NCBI GenBank assembly: GCA_907164885.2
Contig: OU015490.1
Span: 97,063,104-97,127,103 of the forward strand
Reading direction: 5' to 3'
Length of the DNA stretch: 64,000 nt
Source of the DNA: Dolomedes plantarius
Taxonomy: Eukaryota > Arthropoda > Arachnida > Araneae > Dolomedidae
Position numbers and translations under genes: made by a program. This document shows, one piece after another, positions 1 to 13,084 of this stretch. The notes beneath the pieces are model-generated. The model was given only the letters and a program-made list of their open reading frames with translations. It made no database searches and had not been told where the DNA came from. Numbering within the stretch: position 1 is the stretch's first letter; each line of letters opens with the position of its first letter.

Positions 1-2460
<2,460 letters not shown>

Positions 2461-3030
2461 CTCTATATCATAGGCCAATCTTTTAGGATTCTAAAACTAC
2501 TTTACTTTGAATCGTGCGATCGTTGGATGAAAACTTATGGGTAATTTAATAAACCGTAAGTGATATTTAAAGACCGGAAGTAGCATCTTCAAATGTATTA
2601 TCTAGAAAACGTATTTTCCAGTTACTTTCGTAAAAGAAAAAGCTAATAATTTGAAAGGTTTTCAATACATTTCAATGGAATTTTGCAATACTGTTTTGCA
2701 TATTACTAACTATGTTTTGAACTTAAAGTAAAGCTATATGTGCTAATTTAATCATTCAACAGGTACAGGTACTTAAAAAAAGATTAAAAAAATCAGTGTT
2801 TTTTGACTTATTGGTGTATTTCAATGATTTTTGAAGTATTGTAAAACTTATACTTCAGAATACAGGTAAGTGTCACATTAGTATAGAGTATAAGGGAAAT
2901 TAAAATTTATTTAGTTGAATTGACTGTCGGGTCTCTGTCGTAAGCTCTAAATTGTACTAAAAAATTATAATAAATTCCCTATTTTTTTAATGTTATGAAA
3001 TTTATACCAAAGATATATTTGTTTTGTTGA

Positions 3031-3450
3031 TTTTATATCCTATTTGAACTAAAAATATATGAGTCAGTACTGTATTGCTTTTGAAAAAAAGTGCTCCGTA
3101 CGTAGACAAATTCCTTAAATGGTTTCAATACATTAAAAATTTATAATTTAAGACTAAATTACTGATGTGATTTTATATCACATTTGAACTAAAAATACAT
3201 GCATTTAATCAGTACTGTATATATAAAAAAAACACTCCAAACGTAGGCAGATTCCTTAAATGGTTTCAATACAATTACAATTTATAATTTAAGACTAAAT
3301 TACGGATGTGATTTTATATCACATTTGAACTAAAAATATATGTATTTAATCAGTTTTGTACATTTTGAAAAAAACACACTGAACGTAGGCAGATTCCTTA
3401 AATGGTTTCAATACATTAAAAATTTACAATTTAAGATTAAATTACTGTAT
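3031..3450. repeat. Tandem repeat, ~140-bp monomer, 3 copies
   Basis: Three head-to-tail copies start near 3031, 3171 and 3312. Each opens with TTTTATATC and ..TTTGAACTAAAAATA and continues through CCTTAAATGGTTTCAATACA. Spacing is 140-141 bp with moderate divergence. The array sits in the loop of the inverted-repeat element at 2551-4204. Confidence 0.9.
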
Positions 3451-3936
3451 TTTAGTGAAGAAATTTAGTAATCTATAAAATGTGACATCTGAAAAAAAAT
3501 TACCAGTTGTGTACCTGGTTCAAATATTTTAACTCTTTGGACCAAATGGGTTATAAAATCATGAAAACAAATAGGATTTTGGTAGAAATTTCATAACATT
3601 TTAAAATAGAGGGGATTTTTTATGAATTTTTATTACAATTGAGTGCTTAAGCTAGAGACCCTTCACTCCATTCAACTAAATATATTTTAATTTCCTTTAT
3701 AATCTATACTACTGTGACGCTTTCCTGTGTTCTGAACTCAAATTTTTAAAATATTCCCAAAATCACTGAAATACAGTGAAAACACCACTTATATATTTTC
3801 AAAGTTATCTATTTATAAGTACATGTACCTGTAGAATTATTAAATTAGAACATATAACTTAGCTTTTAGATCAACACATAGTTAATAATAAGTAAAACAC
3901 TACTGCAAAATGTCATTGAAATGTTTTAAACGATTA

Positions 3937-4106
3937 GCGTCCTTTACACGTACGCCCTTTCGCAAGTGCTTGGAGCGTACGGGATTGCGCGCAGGAAAAC
4001 TTGCAGTACGCTCCAAAGCAGCTCTCCCTTCCTCTCCTTTCACACGTGCACTGAATCGCGTGGGATTGTGGCTTCACGCGGGAAAGAGCGTACGTGTAAA
4101 GGGCGC
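3937..4106. mobile_element. GC-rich MITE, 19-bp TIRs, TA target
   Basis: A 170-bp insertion bounded by GCGTCCTTTACACGTACGC on the left and the complement of GCGCCCTTTACACGTACGC on the right (18 of 19 match). TA flanks it at 3935-3936 and 4107-4108. Removing it with one TA restores alignment with the left arm of the surrounding inverted repeat (..CTAATAATTT..), which acts as a natural empty site. Its base composition is much richer in GC than its host. Short ORFs across it are spurious. Confidence 0.85.
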
Positions 4107-4204
4107 TATTGGCTTTCTCGTTTACAAAAAGAACTGAAAAATGAGTTTTCTAGAAAATGCATTTAAAAATACTATTTCCAGTCTTTTAATATCATTTTTG
4201 GTTT

Positions 4205-5765
4205 ATGACATTGGACATAAGTTGTCATCTATTGATGGAAAGAATACAAGTAACGCAAGTAACAAATTTGGCCTTTGAAATAGAGCAATAAAGTAATTCG
4301 TATTTTTGCACCTAAACCGCCATTTTAACTTATGCATATGCGTTAAGTTTTGAGATTTTATCTGCCGGACCACCTCAAATAGAAAAAAAAATCGGCAGAG
4401 AGAAAATTAAAATTTTGGTTAGTTCTTTAACATTTATATTACTCTTATAAAGATTGTGTTACAGTAAATTGAGCTTTAAATCTATTTCTCTTTATAATAG
4501 TCTTATATCTTGTATAAATGCTTTTGACATAAACATTATATTAATAGGAAAAAATAAGAGTATTTCACTCTAATACCCTAAAGCGAGAATTTTTCGGTTA
4601 AAACAAATTAAAAGTATGTTTATAGAAACGTTAAGTATAACGCATGAGAAAATTAATATCTTGTAGGTGTGACGTTAGAAAGTTTTAGAGCACAAATTTA
4701 TTTTTTGCATTCTGCATAGATAGACACCCACGTTAAGTGATGTAGAAGTGTATTCACATAGCGTTAAGCGGATTCATGGTACCCCGGTTTAAACTCACTT
4801 CCATTGAGCCTACAATTTTCAAAAGAGTGCCGTAAGATGTTTTTGTTTTTGTTTTTAAAGACATTTCAGTAAACTTATTTACGTGTTTTGCGTAATATCC
4901 ATTGCAAATGAAGTTATTCGAAATTAAAGTAACTTAGGAGAAAAATGGGTACGAAATATGTTAAAATATTCAACATAATAATTTAATATAATTTAACATG
5001 CTTAGTGTTTCCCACAGTTTTTTTCGATGTTACGAAAAATATATGACAGGCGAAGTTTATGTCATTTTTTTGGCAGCCTATAACATCTGACTGTATCAAA
5101 CATAATTTTTTTCTTATTTTTCTGTTGGCAAACATTTGTCAGTAAGTATTTTGAAATATTTGAGGAAGAGGAACTGTTATAGAAATATGTTCCCCAAGGG
5201 ATATAATCAGTTTTATAACAATAACATCGAGTTGTTAAAAAAGTTTTATAATAGATTAAACATATCCAAATATAGTTCAGGCAAGCTAGCCAGTAACTTA
5301 CTGAATTTTAAAATCCTCATTGAAGGAAGTCTTTTTCGAAGAAGAAATGAAGAAATTTTCGAAATTTTGAATCATTTCAACGTATATACCTTAATAATAA
5401 ACTTTCATTACATGCTATGAATCCATATATTTTTGTTTCTAATGAGATAGTTATTGTCAAGTAACCTTTAAAAATGAAAAGCTTTAAAAAAATGACAAAA
5501 GGAGTGCCGTTGAAAGTTTTCATTACGTTTTAAACTAATTTATAATTTTTTTTTTATTCAAACGAATAATTGATATAGAATAACGTTATTTAATCTTAGA
5601 AAATTTTATATTTTAAGAGAAAATTATTCATTTGTAAAGATCCATAGTAGGTGACTAACAGAAAGTGTTGATAACCTTAACACTACAACATCCTTTTTCA
5701 GTTAAAAAATGTCTTTGAATGAAAAAAAAAAACGGTGAAAGGTGAATTAAATTAACACGTCTCGC
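4205..5765. other. AT-rich stretch, no gene recognised
   Basis: No recognisable exon, transposon end or RNA gene. The longest open frame (94 codons from 5136) has AT-driven composition and no family resemblance, so I do not call it. Confidence 0.5.
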
Positions 5766-6063
5766 AACAACAAGCAAAAACATGTATACAATATGTCTTT
5801 TTATAGACAGATATTAATTATATTTATGAAGCCCTGGAAGAAAATTTTCTCTGATGTCAAATTGTTATACTAAGCAAAGTTGGTTTAATGAGGAACTTTC
5901 TTTAAATGTTCGAACGATTTATATATATAACTAATATATATTCAGATTAAAAGCTTAAAAATTAAACTAATGTGTGTCTATAAAGATACATTTTTATAGA
6001 CCCATATTAGTAATATTTATGAAGACCAGGAAGACAATTTTCTCTCATGTCAAATGTCTACAC

Positions 6064-6830
6064 CAGGGGTGGACAACCATTTTGGGAAGAGTGCCTCTAT
6101 CTGAAAAAAAAAATATTATGCGTGCCACTTCCAACTTTTCTAACATACAAAAAATATAAAAAGGTAAAAATGTTATTTATAGGCTGATTATTGAGTTTTT
6201 ACACAAATAATACATTTTTTTTTTATCTGAGTAGTGGAGATTTAAAAAATAAAATAATAAGTAAAACAAAAGTACAAACTTAGGTTTTATTGTTAATAAA
6301 CATTTTTAAAAGTACAGTCAGTTAGGTTATGTATAAAATAAAATGAATAACTTGAAATATTTAATTCTAAATAACTATTAAACAGTCAGTACTTCATTTA
6401 TGTCGCTTTTGAATTTGTAGTTTTTTTACCAAGTCATCTACATTAAGATTAGTTCTTGAAGATGCTAACAAAATTAGGTGTTTTAGGTGCATATCAGTTA
6501 ATCTTGATCGATATTTTGATTTTATTATGTTCATAATAGAAAACATTTGTTCAGAAACATATGTTGATCCAAACCTTCAACATTACCTGACAGGCAAATC
6601 GTGTAAATTTGGAAATGACCCCGCTGTCTTAGCGCAACGTTGTACTGGTGTTAAGCAGTGCCGCTTTCCAGCGCTGTTATTTTCAGAAGCGTATGAGTAG
6701 GGTTTTTACAGATTTCGACAAATTATTATTTTTTTCAAATTACTTAATTTTTCAATAAGTCTCCGCGTTCCACTGTTAAAACGCTGCCGTGCCACACTGT
6801 GGCACGCGTGCCGCGAGTTGGCCACCCCTG
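6064..6830 (-). mobile_element. hAT transposon (Charlie/Buster-like), deleted
   Basis: A 767-bp element starting CAGGGGTGGACAACC and ending GTTGGCCACCCCTG, with an exact 8-bp target duplication GTCTACAC at 6056-6063 and 6831-6838. Excision of the element plus one duplication restores the tandem-array monomer (..GTCTACACTAAGCAAGG). It keeps only the transposase C-terminus on the minus strand. Confidence 0.93.
6394..6573 (-). pseudogene. hAT transposase dimerisation-domain fragment
   Basis: Sixty open codons reading FGSTYVSEQMFSIMN, IIKSKYRSRLTDMHLKHL, ILLASSRTNLNVDDL and ending at a natural stop. FGSTY.SE..FS.M...K...RSRLTD.HL is the characteristic C-terminal hAT dimerisation motif of ZBED5/Charlie-type transposases. 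There is no catalytic core upstream, so it is a remnant inside the 6064-6830 element. Confidence 0.88.
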
Positions 6831-6893
6831 GTCTACACTAAGCAAGGTAGGTTTAATGAAGAAAGTTCTTTAAATATCTGGAGGATTTATATA

Positions 6894-7968
6894 CCGGCTG
6901 ACCATAATTAAAACACACCTACTGAGAGCTCTCTCTAAGCTTCAAATTTTGTACACGTACTATTCAAGACATGGGGAAACGGATTACGCAAAAAGAAAAA
7001 TTGTTCCAGAAACACCGATAGGTGGCGCTGCACAAGAGAAAATATGAAAAAAGACAAAAAAGTAATAATAAAAATAATTTTTTTAAAAACTTATGCGATA
7101 TTAAATTTTTGTCAGATTCTGGGGAGCGACGAAGGCCATTTCCACCTCAGTGAAACAGTGAAGACCCCATAACTGTTGCATTTGGCATACGGAAAATACC
7201 CGTACCTTCCAAAAGATTCTACTCCACCGACCGAAAGTTACAGTCTGGTGTAGATTCACAGTCACATTCATTCTGGTACCTTTCTTTTTCGAAGAGGCTA
7301 CTCGCAATGTCCCCAAGACATGCCCCGTGATGGCCAACAGGTACAAAAGGATGCTCGAAACTTTTGTTGTACCCCATTTGAAACAGCGGCAATGTCTTGA
7401 CTCAATTGCTTTTATGCGAGATGGAGCGCCTCCACAGATTGGACTCTGTGTACACCAGTGCCTTCTTCAACGTTCCACTAAGGACAGAATAATCAGTCGT
7501 GCGTTTCCGAAATCCTGGCCATCTTGTTCTCCAGATACTAATCCGTGGGATTTTGGGGTATGGGGACACTTGTTTGGAAAATCTTGTTTATCGAGGACAT
7601 CTGGTGTCCGTGGAAGACATGAAGGTATCTCTCTGTGTGTGAGAAGCATTTTAGTCGACCAGTTACGATCCGCAGTTGAACAATCTGTCCACAGACTGCA
7701 GTTTTTTACATCTTCAAGAAGGGAACTACGTATACTGAGCAGCATTCCCCCCGCCAATAAGGTCCCTGTAACGTGAATGTTTGATGCCTTCAAATGAAAT
7801 GCGTTTAAAATGTGTTTTTTCGCCTTTTCAGTCATGTCCGTTTGTGAAGCGCCGCCTATCGGAGTTTCCCATGTCTTGGATAGTATGTGTACAAAATTTG
7901 GAGCTTATACACTGAGTAGTTCAACATATAGAGAATTTTGAGTAGGGGTTTCTTAATTATGGTCACCC

Positions 7969-7970
<2 letters not shown>
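6894..7970 (+). mobile_element. mariner element, full-length but degenerate
   Basis: A 1077-bp element between TIRs CCGGCTGACCATAATTAA and the complement of TTAATTATGGTCACCCGG, flanked by TA on both sides. It sits within the (TA)-rich part of a ~200-bp array monomer. It carries a decayed transposase on the plus strand. Confidence 0.92.
7110..7735 (+). pseudogene. mariner-family transposase pseudogene
   Basis: Plus-strand pieces in shifted frames show three family signposts: SDEGHFHLSETVK (first catalytic Asp region) near 7123, FMRDGAPPQIGLCVHQ (second) near 7410, and SPDTNPWDFGVWGHLF (third, D-type) near 7530. A C-terminal LRSAVEQSVHRLQ follows. Stops and at least one frameshift before 7327 break it. 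The DEGHFHL / DGAPPHI / SPDLNPCDFWLWG signature is typical of a mariner-like family common in arthropods. Long minus-strand frames here are shadows. Confidence 0.85.

Positions 7971-8043
<73 letters not shown>
7971..8043. repeat. (TA)n microsatellite
   Basis: Pure TA dinucleotide tract directly abutting the right end of the mariner element, probably grown from its TA target and the monomer's own TA tract. Confidence 0.95.
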
Positions 8044-8046
<3 letters not shown>

Positions 8047-8434
8047 GATGAATAGCTAATAAATTTAACTAATGTGTGTCTATAAAGAGGCCTTTTTATG
8101 GACACATATTAGTTATATTTATGAATCATGGGAAGAAAATTTTCTCTCATGACAAATGGTTAAACTAAGGAAGGTAGGTTTAATGAGGAGGAGCTCTATT
8201 TAAATGTCTGAATGATTTATAAATGTAATTAATATATATTAAGATAAGTAGTTTATAAATTTAACTAACGTGTGTCTATAAAAATGCTGTTTTATAGAAA
8301 CAAATTAGTTATATTTGTTAAGATCGGAAACAAAACTACCCATGTAGTCAGATGGTTACACTAAGCAAGGTAGGTATAATGAGGAGGAGCTCTCTTTAAA
8401 TGTCTGAACGATTTATATATGTAATTAATATATA

Positions 8435-9148
8435 CACTGCTCAAAGCAGTTAGGGGAGCACATGGTTTTAACGAAATTACGCAAATACTTAGACCGATAA
8501 GTAACATAAAATAAATCACCCATAATTTAAAGCCTAGCAGGAAACAGAATAAGAAAACTTCATATCCAAATCAAAGTTCATGACGTCAAAAACTGGAAAA
8601 AGAAAATAAGGGCGGAAATCGGGATGTTTCAGGAACGTCTGTTTCATTGCCTTAACATGCAAATTCGATTGCTCAGTTATTCTTTTTGAGAAAAGGTGAC
8701 TTGAAAATGTCTCAACAACGTGATTTACCGGAATCCATGGCTTGGCGTATTATAGGCAGACTTGAATCCGGGGAAACACAACGTAGTGTCGCGGACGCTG
8801 TTGGAGTCGCCAGAAGTGTCGTTGCAAGGCTGTGGAATCGATTCCAAGAAACAGGGAATGTTAGACGTCGACCAGGGCAAGGTCGGCCACGGGCAACTAT
8901 AGCAACTAATGACCGGTACATACTGTTATCAGTTCGTCGAAACAGAACAGACAATACTACTAAGCTGCAAAGACAGTTGTTCTTGGCAACAGGAAAAGGG
9001 TGTCCAGCCAAACAGTACGTAATAGGCTTCATCAGGGAGGTCTCTATGCACGTAGGCCAATGGTCTGCATTCCGTTGACCTCGTGCCACCGTGCGGCCCG
9101 AAGAAGATGGGCTGCTGAACATCGAGATTGGGAGCAACATGATTGGAT
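8435..9148 (+). mobile_element. Tc1-like element, 3' truncated
   Basis: The left end CACTGCTCAAAGCAGTTAGG follows TA. The N-terminal half of a Tc1 transposase follows, then sequence returns abruptly to the tandem array (GGAAACAAAACTGCCC..) at about 9149 in a different register. No right TIR exists, so the 3' half was deleted together with part of the array. Confidence 0.85.
8707..9146 (+). pseudogene. Tc1 transposase, N-terminal half
   Basis: Starts MSQQRDLPESMAWRIIGRLE, then GETQRSVADAVGVARSVVAR (the paired-type helix-turn-helix) and VRRRPGQGRPRAT (GRPR AT-hook-like linker). A frameshift near 9005 moves to TVRNRLHQGGLYARRP.. and ends at AAEHRDWEQHDW, just before the usual first catalytic block (VLFSDESRF). 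The whole DDE core is missing, so it cannot transpose. Confidence 0.87.
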
Positions 9149-9640
9149 AGGAAACAAAACTGCCCAAGTAGTCAGATGGTTACACTAAGCAAGTTAGGTT
9201 TATTGAGTAGGAACTCTCTTTAAATGTCTAAACGATATATATATATATATATATATGTAATTAATATATATATTCAGATAAATATTTTATAAATTTAACT
9301 AACGTGTGTCTATAAAAATGCTGTTTTATAGAATCAAATTAGTTATATTTATTAAGATCGGAAACAAAACTACCCATGTAGCCAGATGGTTACACTAAAC
9401 AAGGTAGGTTTAATGAGGAGGAGCTATCTTTAAATGTCTGAACGATTTATGTATGTAATTAATATATATTCAGATAAATAGTTTATAAATTTAACTAATC
9501 TGTGTCTACAAAAATGTTGTTTTATAGAAACAAATTTGGTATATGTGTCAAAATCAGAAACAAAACTACCCATGTAGTCAAATGCGAACGGTAAGCAATG
9601 TAGAGTTCAATGAGCAGTTTTCTTTAAAAATCTGAATGGT

Positions 9641-10477
9641 TCATATAATGTTATTTATAATAGATTGATATAAGCGATCTTAATCAAAAAGGAAGAACTT
9701 TATCCTCTGCAAAGAATTATTATAACAATATAGTATAAAAAGTTATTTAATGATTGAACACAAAGAAAATATTCTTCAACGATCCATAGAGTGGGACTTA
9801 CCAGATATTTCTTATTCATGGTAATTGTTTCTTTAAATGTTTAAATTATTTAAATAGCTCTGTACGCAAATCAAATTAAATATGTCTATAGAATCAAAAT
9901 AACCTAATGAAAAGGAATTAATTTTGTTTCCTCCAAAGTAAATAAATTAGAGAAAATAAAGGCGGAATTTTATTTTTACATTTTTTTAAATGTTAATTAT
10001 GCAAGAGATAAAGCAAAGCGTGAAATCTTCTCTAATGATTCATATTATACGATGCCTTGGAGAATACTCTTAATGGAGAATTTTTCCATAAATAATTTGA
10101 TTACTAATGTAATTTTGTATTAAATGAGCTTAATTATACACAGAGCAATGATCCATTTTGTATTTTAGGAATGAATAAATATTTTCTAATATAATAAACA
10201 AAAAATAAAGAGTGAAATCTTATCTAATAATCCACATAAGTATCAGATAATATTTTAGATTTTCTATCTTTAAAAATAATAACTTTTCTTATAAACTGAG
10301 TTTAATTACACCAGGGATGAAAAAAGTAGTAAAAAATGTAAAAATACTAATTTTAAAGATTTTTTTATAAGTATAAAAGGCTTGACTGCTGCAAGAAATT
10401 ACCTTCAGTGTCATTAAATTATGATGTTTTATTTTAAATGCAAGTATAAGCAATTTAGTATATCTGTTATGACATAA
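9641..10477. other. AT-rich stretch, nothing recognised
   Basis: No exon, TIR pair, tandem array or RNA gene that I can support. Confidence 0.5.
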
Positions 10478-10578
10478 CAGGCGATGGCCGAATAGCTAGG
10501 CCGTTGGCATTCGGTATCAAAGTATGTGGGTTCGGGTATCACGTTTGGCACAGATGTCTGTAGTTGTTCGGGAACGAC
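10478..10578 (+). mobile_element. tRNA-derived SINE head
   Basis: GATGGCCGAATAGCTAGG matches an RNA polymerase III A box (tRNA-Leu/Ser style TGGCCGAGTGG). GGGTTCGGGTATC, about 45 bases later, matches a B box. The sequence between cannot fold as a functional tRNA. The body ends where the TTAA-flanked MITE begins at 10583. Confidence 0.6.
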
Positions 10579-10582
10579 TTAA

Positions 10583-10987
10583 AGGCTGCTTTTTACTAAA
10601 CCTATTGGATTCATTCACCTCAATGGCGAAGATCGGTCGTCTATTTACAGCTACACGAATGCTTAAAATCCAATAAAAATGGTGTTTTCAGATACTCTGA
10701 ACATACCTGAACCTTGCAACAGGATTCATTTTATAAATTTTGTCCACCAAAGGTATTTATGAACGTTTAAAACACACTATACGAAATTTTCTGCCTGAAG
10801 AATTTAAATTTTAAAATTTTATTTGCATTTTTTTTAAACAAAAATTTCCTCAAGGTGTAAAATTTCTTTCTCTATTACGGAGTACAATTAAAAAATTTCT
10901 TGAAATCCAATTCGGCACGTTGGACAAATTTTCTCCATAGGTTATCTTTGAGGTGAGAGAATCCAATAGGGTTAGTACATAGCTGCC
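10583..10987. mobile_element. TTAA-flanked MITE, copy 1
   Basis: A 405-bp element, left end AGGCTGCTTTTTACTAAACC, right end ..GGGTTAGTACATAGCTGCC, flanked by TTAA at 10579-10582 and 10988-10991. Terminal inverted repeats are about 40 bp (consensus GGCTGCTGTGTACTAACCC then TATTGGATTC). No ORF. Related copies lie at 13085, 29214 and 44725. TTAA duplication suggests mobilisation by a piggyBac-type enzyme. Confidence 0.85.
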
Positions 10988-11116
10988 TTAAGCAGTAGAT
11001 CCCAGTCTAATAAACCTCGTGTAGCAAAAAATGACTGTTGCGCTCTAATCCAACCACCCTATAATAACCATAAAAAACGAGTTTTCTGGGATTTCGCTCG
11101 TGTATTAATATCGTGT

Positions 11117-11159
11117 ATACTTGGTTGTTTAAAATTTATCATTTTAAACAACCAAGTAT
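11117..11159. repeat. Perfect 19-bp hairpin
   Basis: ATACTTGGTTGTTTAAAAT is followed by a 5-base loop and its exact complement. It lies in receptor intron 3 about 170 bp downstream of exon 3. Its role is unknown. Confidence 0.9.
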
Positions 11160-11330
11160 CCTTAAATTAATATTTAGATAACTATTTTAATTCTGAAAAA
11201 AAAATAAATAAAATAATATAATTTCGTTAAATTTTTACTGAAGCCACTTGCATTACATGGGTGAAATTTCACCCCAAGCTATCAAATTTACGCATGTAAT
11301 TGTTGCAGATTGCAAGGAATGAACTATTAC

Positions 11331-11722
11331 CTAAATATTCTAATATTGTGCACGATGAAGTACGGTGTCCAACAGATGATAAAGCTGGCTATTATACAAA
11401 CTGTTAGTTTCAGAGTTTTTATCTTTGCCCTGGGTATCGTCGAAGCAGCATTGAAAGATCTTCTAAGGCGAATGGTCGAGTGGATACTACAACCATCATC
11501 ACACCCGCAACCGTGGAGGGCAGTTGTTCGGCTGCTCTCTTGACCAGCTGCCCAAACTGTCCTCAAGACGTTTATGTAACAGTAGCTGATGCAAGCTGCT
11601 GGAACGACAAGTATGTAAAACGTGAGCCAGGTGAAGTATACTTTCCGTTGCCATGGAGCGGTGTAGCCCCGACTTACACACTCGTAGCGGACACGCCCCG
11701 TTTCTGTGATGCCATTTTCTCT
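11331..11722 (-). CDS. Neuropeptide GPCR, exon 3 (ECL2-TM5-ICL3-TM6)
   Basis: A 392-nt exon, 130 codons plus two bases. The acceptor is a strong pyrimidine tract ending CTCCTCTACAG; the donor reads TTTAG|GTAATA. Phase-0 entry matches the end of exon 2. Visible residues: ECL2 cysteine in VRYECVSRGYTAPW, TM5 FYILVVPAACISYCYINVL with its conserved Pro, an ICL3 with the unusual GCGCDDGC, then IPRAKIKTLKLT, and TM6 IIASFIICWTPYFIV with the CWxPY motif. The (I/S)RAKIKT..K lead into TM6 and CWxPYF resemble the CCAP, neuropeptide S and vasopressin/oxytocin receptor groups. It ends in phase 2, so a TM7 exon must follow at lower coordinates; I did not find it. Shorter plus-strand frames are shadows. 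Confidence 0.9.
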
Positions 11723-11749
11723 CTGTAGAGGAGAAGAAAGATAATTAAC

Positions 11750-12029
11750 ACGTTTGAAATTTAAATATCATATCAGGATATTTTAGTATACAATGGCTGG
11801 AAGGAGTAATAAAGTCATGTTTGAGAAAGGAAGATTAATGAAGAGTCAAAAACTGAATTCTATTTCTATTGCATTGGCAGGAATACAGAACAAAGTCCAG
11901 GGTCGTTATTTTCTTAAAATGAAATTTTGAATTCTAGGTTCGTAACAACTAACTGTTTTCATTTCTGAAATGTATTTGGGATTCCATTTTTTTATTTATG
12001 TGCATTTCGTAAAGCTTTTATTCTCCAAT
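11750..12029. other. Receptor intron 2, distal end
   Basis: AT-rich intronic sequence immediately upstream, on the minus strand, of receptor exon 3. Apart from the polypyrimidine tract adjoining the exon, nothing is recognised. Confidence 0.5.
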
Positions 12030-12375
12030 GTATTATTGTATAAATACCATTAAACAAATGAAAAACCAGATGAAAATCTAAAAATTTCTATTGAAAAAAT
12101 TTAGATTTCTATTCCATAAATGCCGTTAAAAAATGAAAAAACGGAAGAAAATCTAAAATTATTCTACTGTAAAAAATTTAGATTTCTATTGTATAAATAC
12201 CATTAAACAGTTGAAAAAACCTCATGAAAATCTAAAAATTTCTATAGAAAAAATGTAAATTTCTATTGTATAAACACCATTAAACAAATGAAAAACCAGA
12301 TGAAAATCTAAAAATTTCTATTGAAAAAATTTACATTTCTACTGTATAAATACCATTAAAAATGAAAGCCAGTTT
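12030..12375. repeat. Tandem repeat, ~77-bp monomer, about 4.5 copies
   Basis: The core TATAAATACCATTAAACA, then GAAAAACCAGATGAAAATCT and AAAAATTTCTATTG, repeats with starts near 12040, 12113, 12195, 12273 and 12346. It lies in receptor intron 2. Confidence 0.88.
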
Positions 12376-13084
12376 TGAAAATTAAAAAAATTGCTGTTGA
12401 GAAAAAAGCTCTCCTATTAGCACAGACAGTAGCAAAGCCGTTGAATTAACCACGCAACGAGTCACATAGGTCATTGCGGGGTAAAAATTCGACAGCAATT
12501 TCTAGTCTCTTTGTGACCTATTAGAAAATTTTCCCTTGTGGATTCCCTACGAAGTCTCATCTACAATATGAGACTATGCCTGTATTTAACGTCACCATAT
12601 GACCTCATATACAGTCAAAGCGACTTCATACCAAAGTCATACCTTAATATAATGCTCCTTCATACCGGTATATAGTAACTTATCCGGAATGTCGTTCATA
12701 TGTATCTTACCTCAAGTTTCTGTGTCATTAAAGTAACATGGAATTCTGGTAATGCTATTACTGTGGTCTTTTTGCTGAAATTTTCATTTTCGTGATTAGG
12801 AAGCGTTTAACAATAATATGCCTTTGGAATTTATAAAAAATATATAAATTTTCAAACTCTTTAAAGAGTTTAAAGGAGAAATATTTTTTTAGGAATGAGC
12901 ATAGCTTAAGGAAACGTTTTTTCAAAATTTTTTAATCAAAAATCTTCAGAACAATTTATTAAAAATTGATCCAGAGAAATCCTTATAAAATTTCATCGAG
13001 ACACCTTTCAAGGAATTGTAGATAAATCCCTCTAAAGACGAAAAAACCTGAAAAATATATTATCGGTAGAATATTATGCATCAG
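12376..13084. other. Intronic stretch, nothing recognised
   Basis: Includes a slightly GC-richer patch (12410-12560) with no family resemblance that I can name. No exon seen. Confidence 0.45.

Larger units (their letters stand above)
2551..4204. mobile_element. Long inverted-repeat (foldback) element
   Basis: The left arm (about 2551-3060) and right arm (about 3530-4204) are diverged inverted copies of each other. Examples are CAGGTACAGGTACTT at 2760 against the complement of AAGTACATGTACCTG at 3820, and the block around GGGTCTCTG near 2929 against GAGACCC near 3655. The right arm is longer because a 170-bp MITE is inserted at 3937-4106. No transposase ORF lies between the arms; the centre is a 140-bp tandem repeat. 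This architecture fits a foldback or long-TIR MITE. The superfamily is unknown. Confidence 0.8.
5766..9640. repeat. ~200-bp tandem array, broken by three transposons
   Basis: Units contain GTGTGTCTATAAA, a TTTTATAGA.. block, TTAGTTATATTTAT, GGTTACACTAAGCAAGGTAG and TTTAAATGTCTGAACGATTT, then a variable (TA)n. Unit starts include 5972, 8068, 8271, 9305 and about 9503, giving a period near 200 bp where uninterrupted. The array is split by a hAT (6064-6830), a mariner (6894-7970) and a Tc1 fragment (8435-9148). Copies decay towards 9640. Confidence 0.88.

Noticed and set aside
3910..4166. Two overlapping ORFs of 66-75 codons
   Set aside because: They cross the ends of a 170-bp MITE, so any protein would be a chimera of host repeat and MITE.
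7467..7835. 122-codon minus-strand ORF
   Set aside because: It is antisense to the mariner transposase pseudogene, whose plus-strand motifs (DGAPPQI, SPDTNPWDF) explain the region.
8712..9167. 151-codon minus-strand ORF
   Set aside because: Shadow of the plus-strand Tc1 transposase N-terminus. It has no family resemblance of its own.
11310..11728. Plus-strand ORFs of 77 and 82 codons
   Set aside because: Antisense to receptor exon 3, whose splice sites and TM5/TM6 motifs are on the minus strand.
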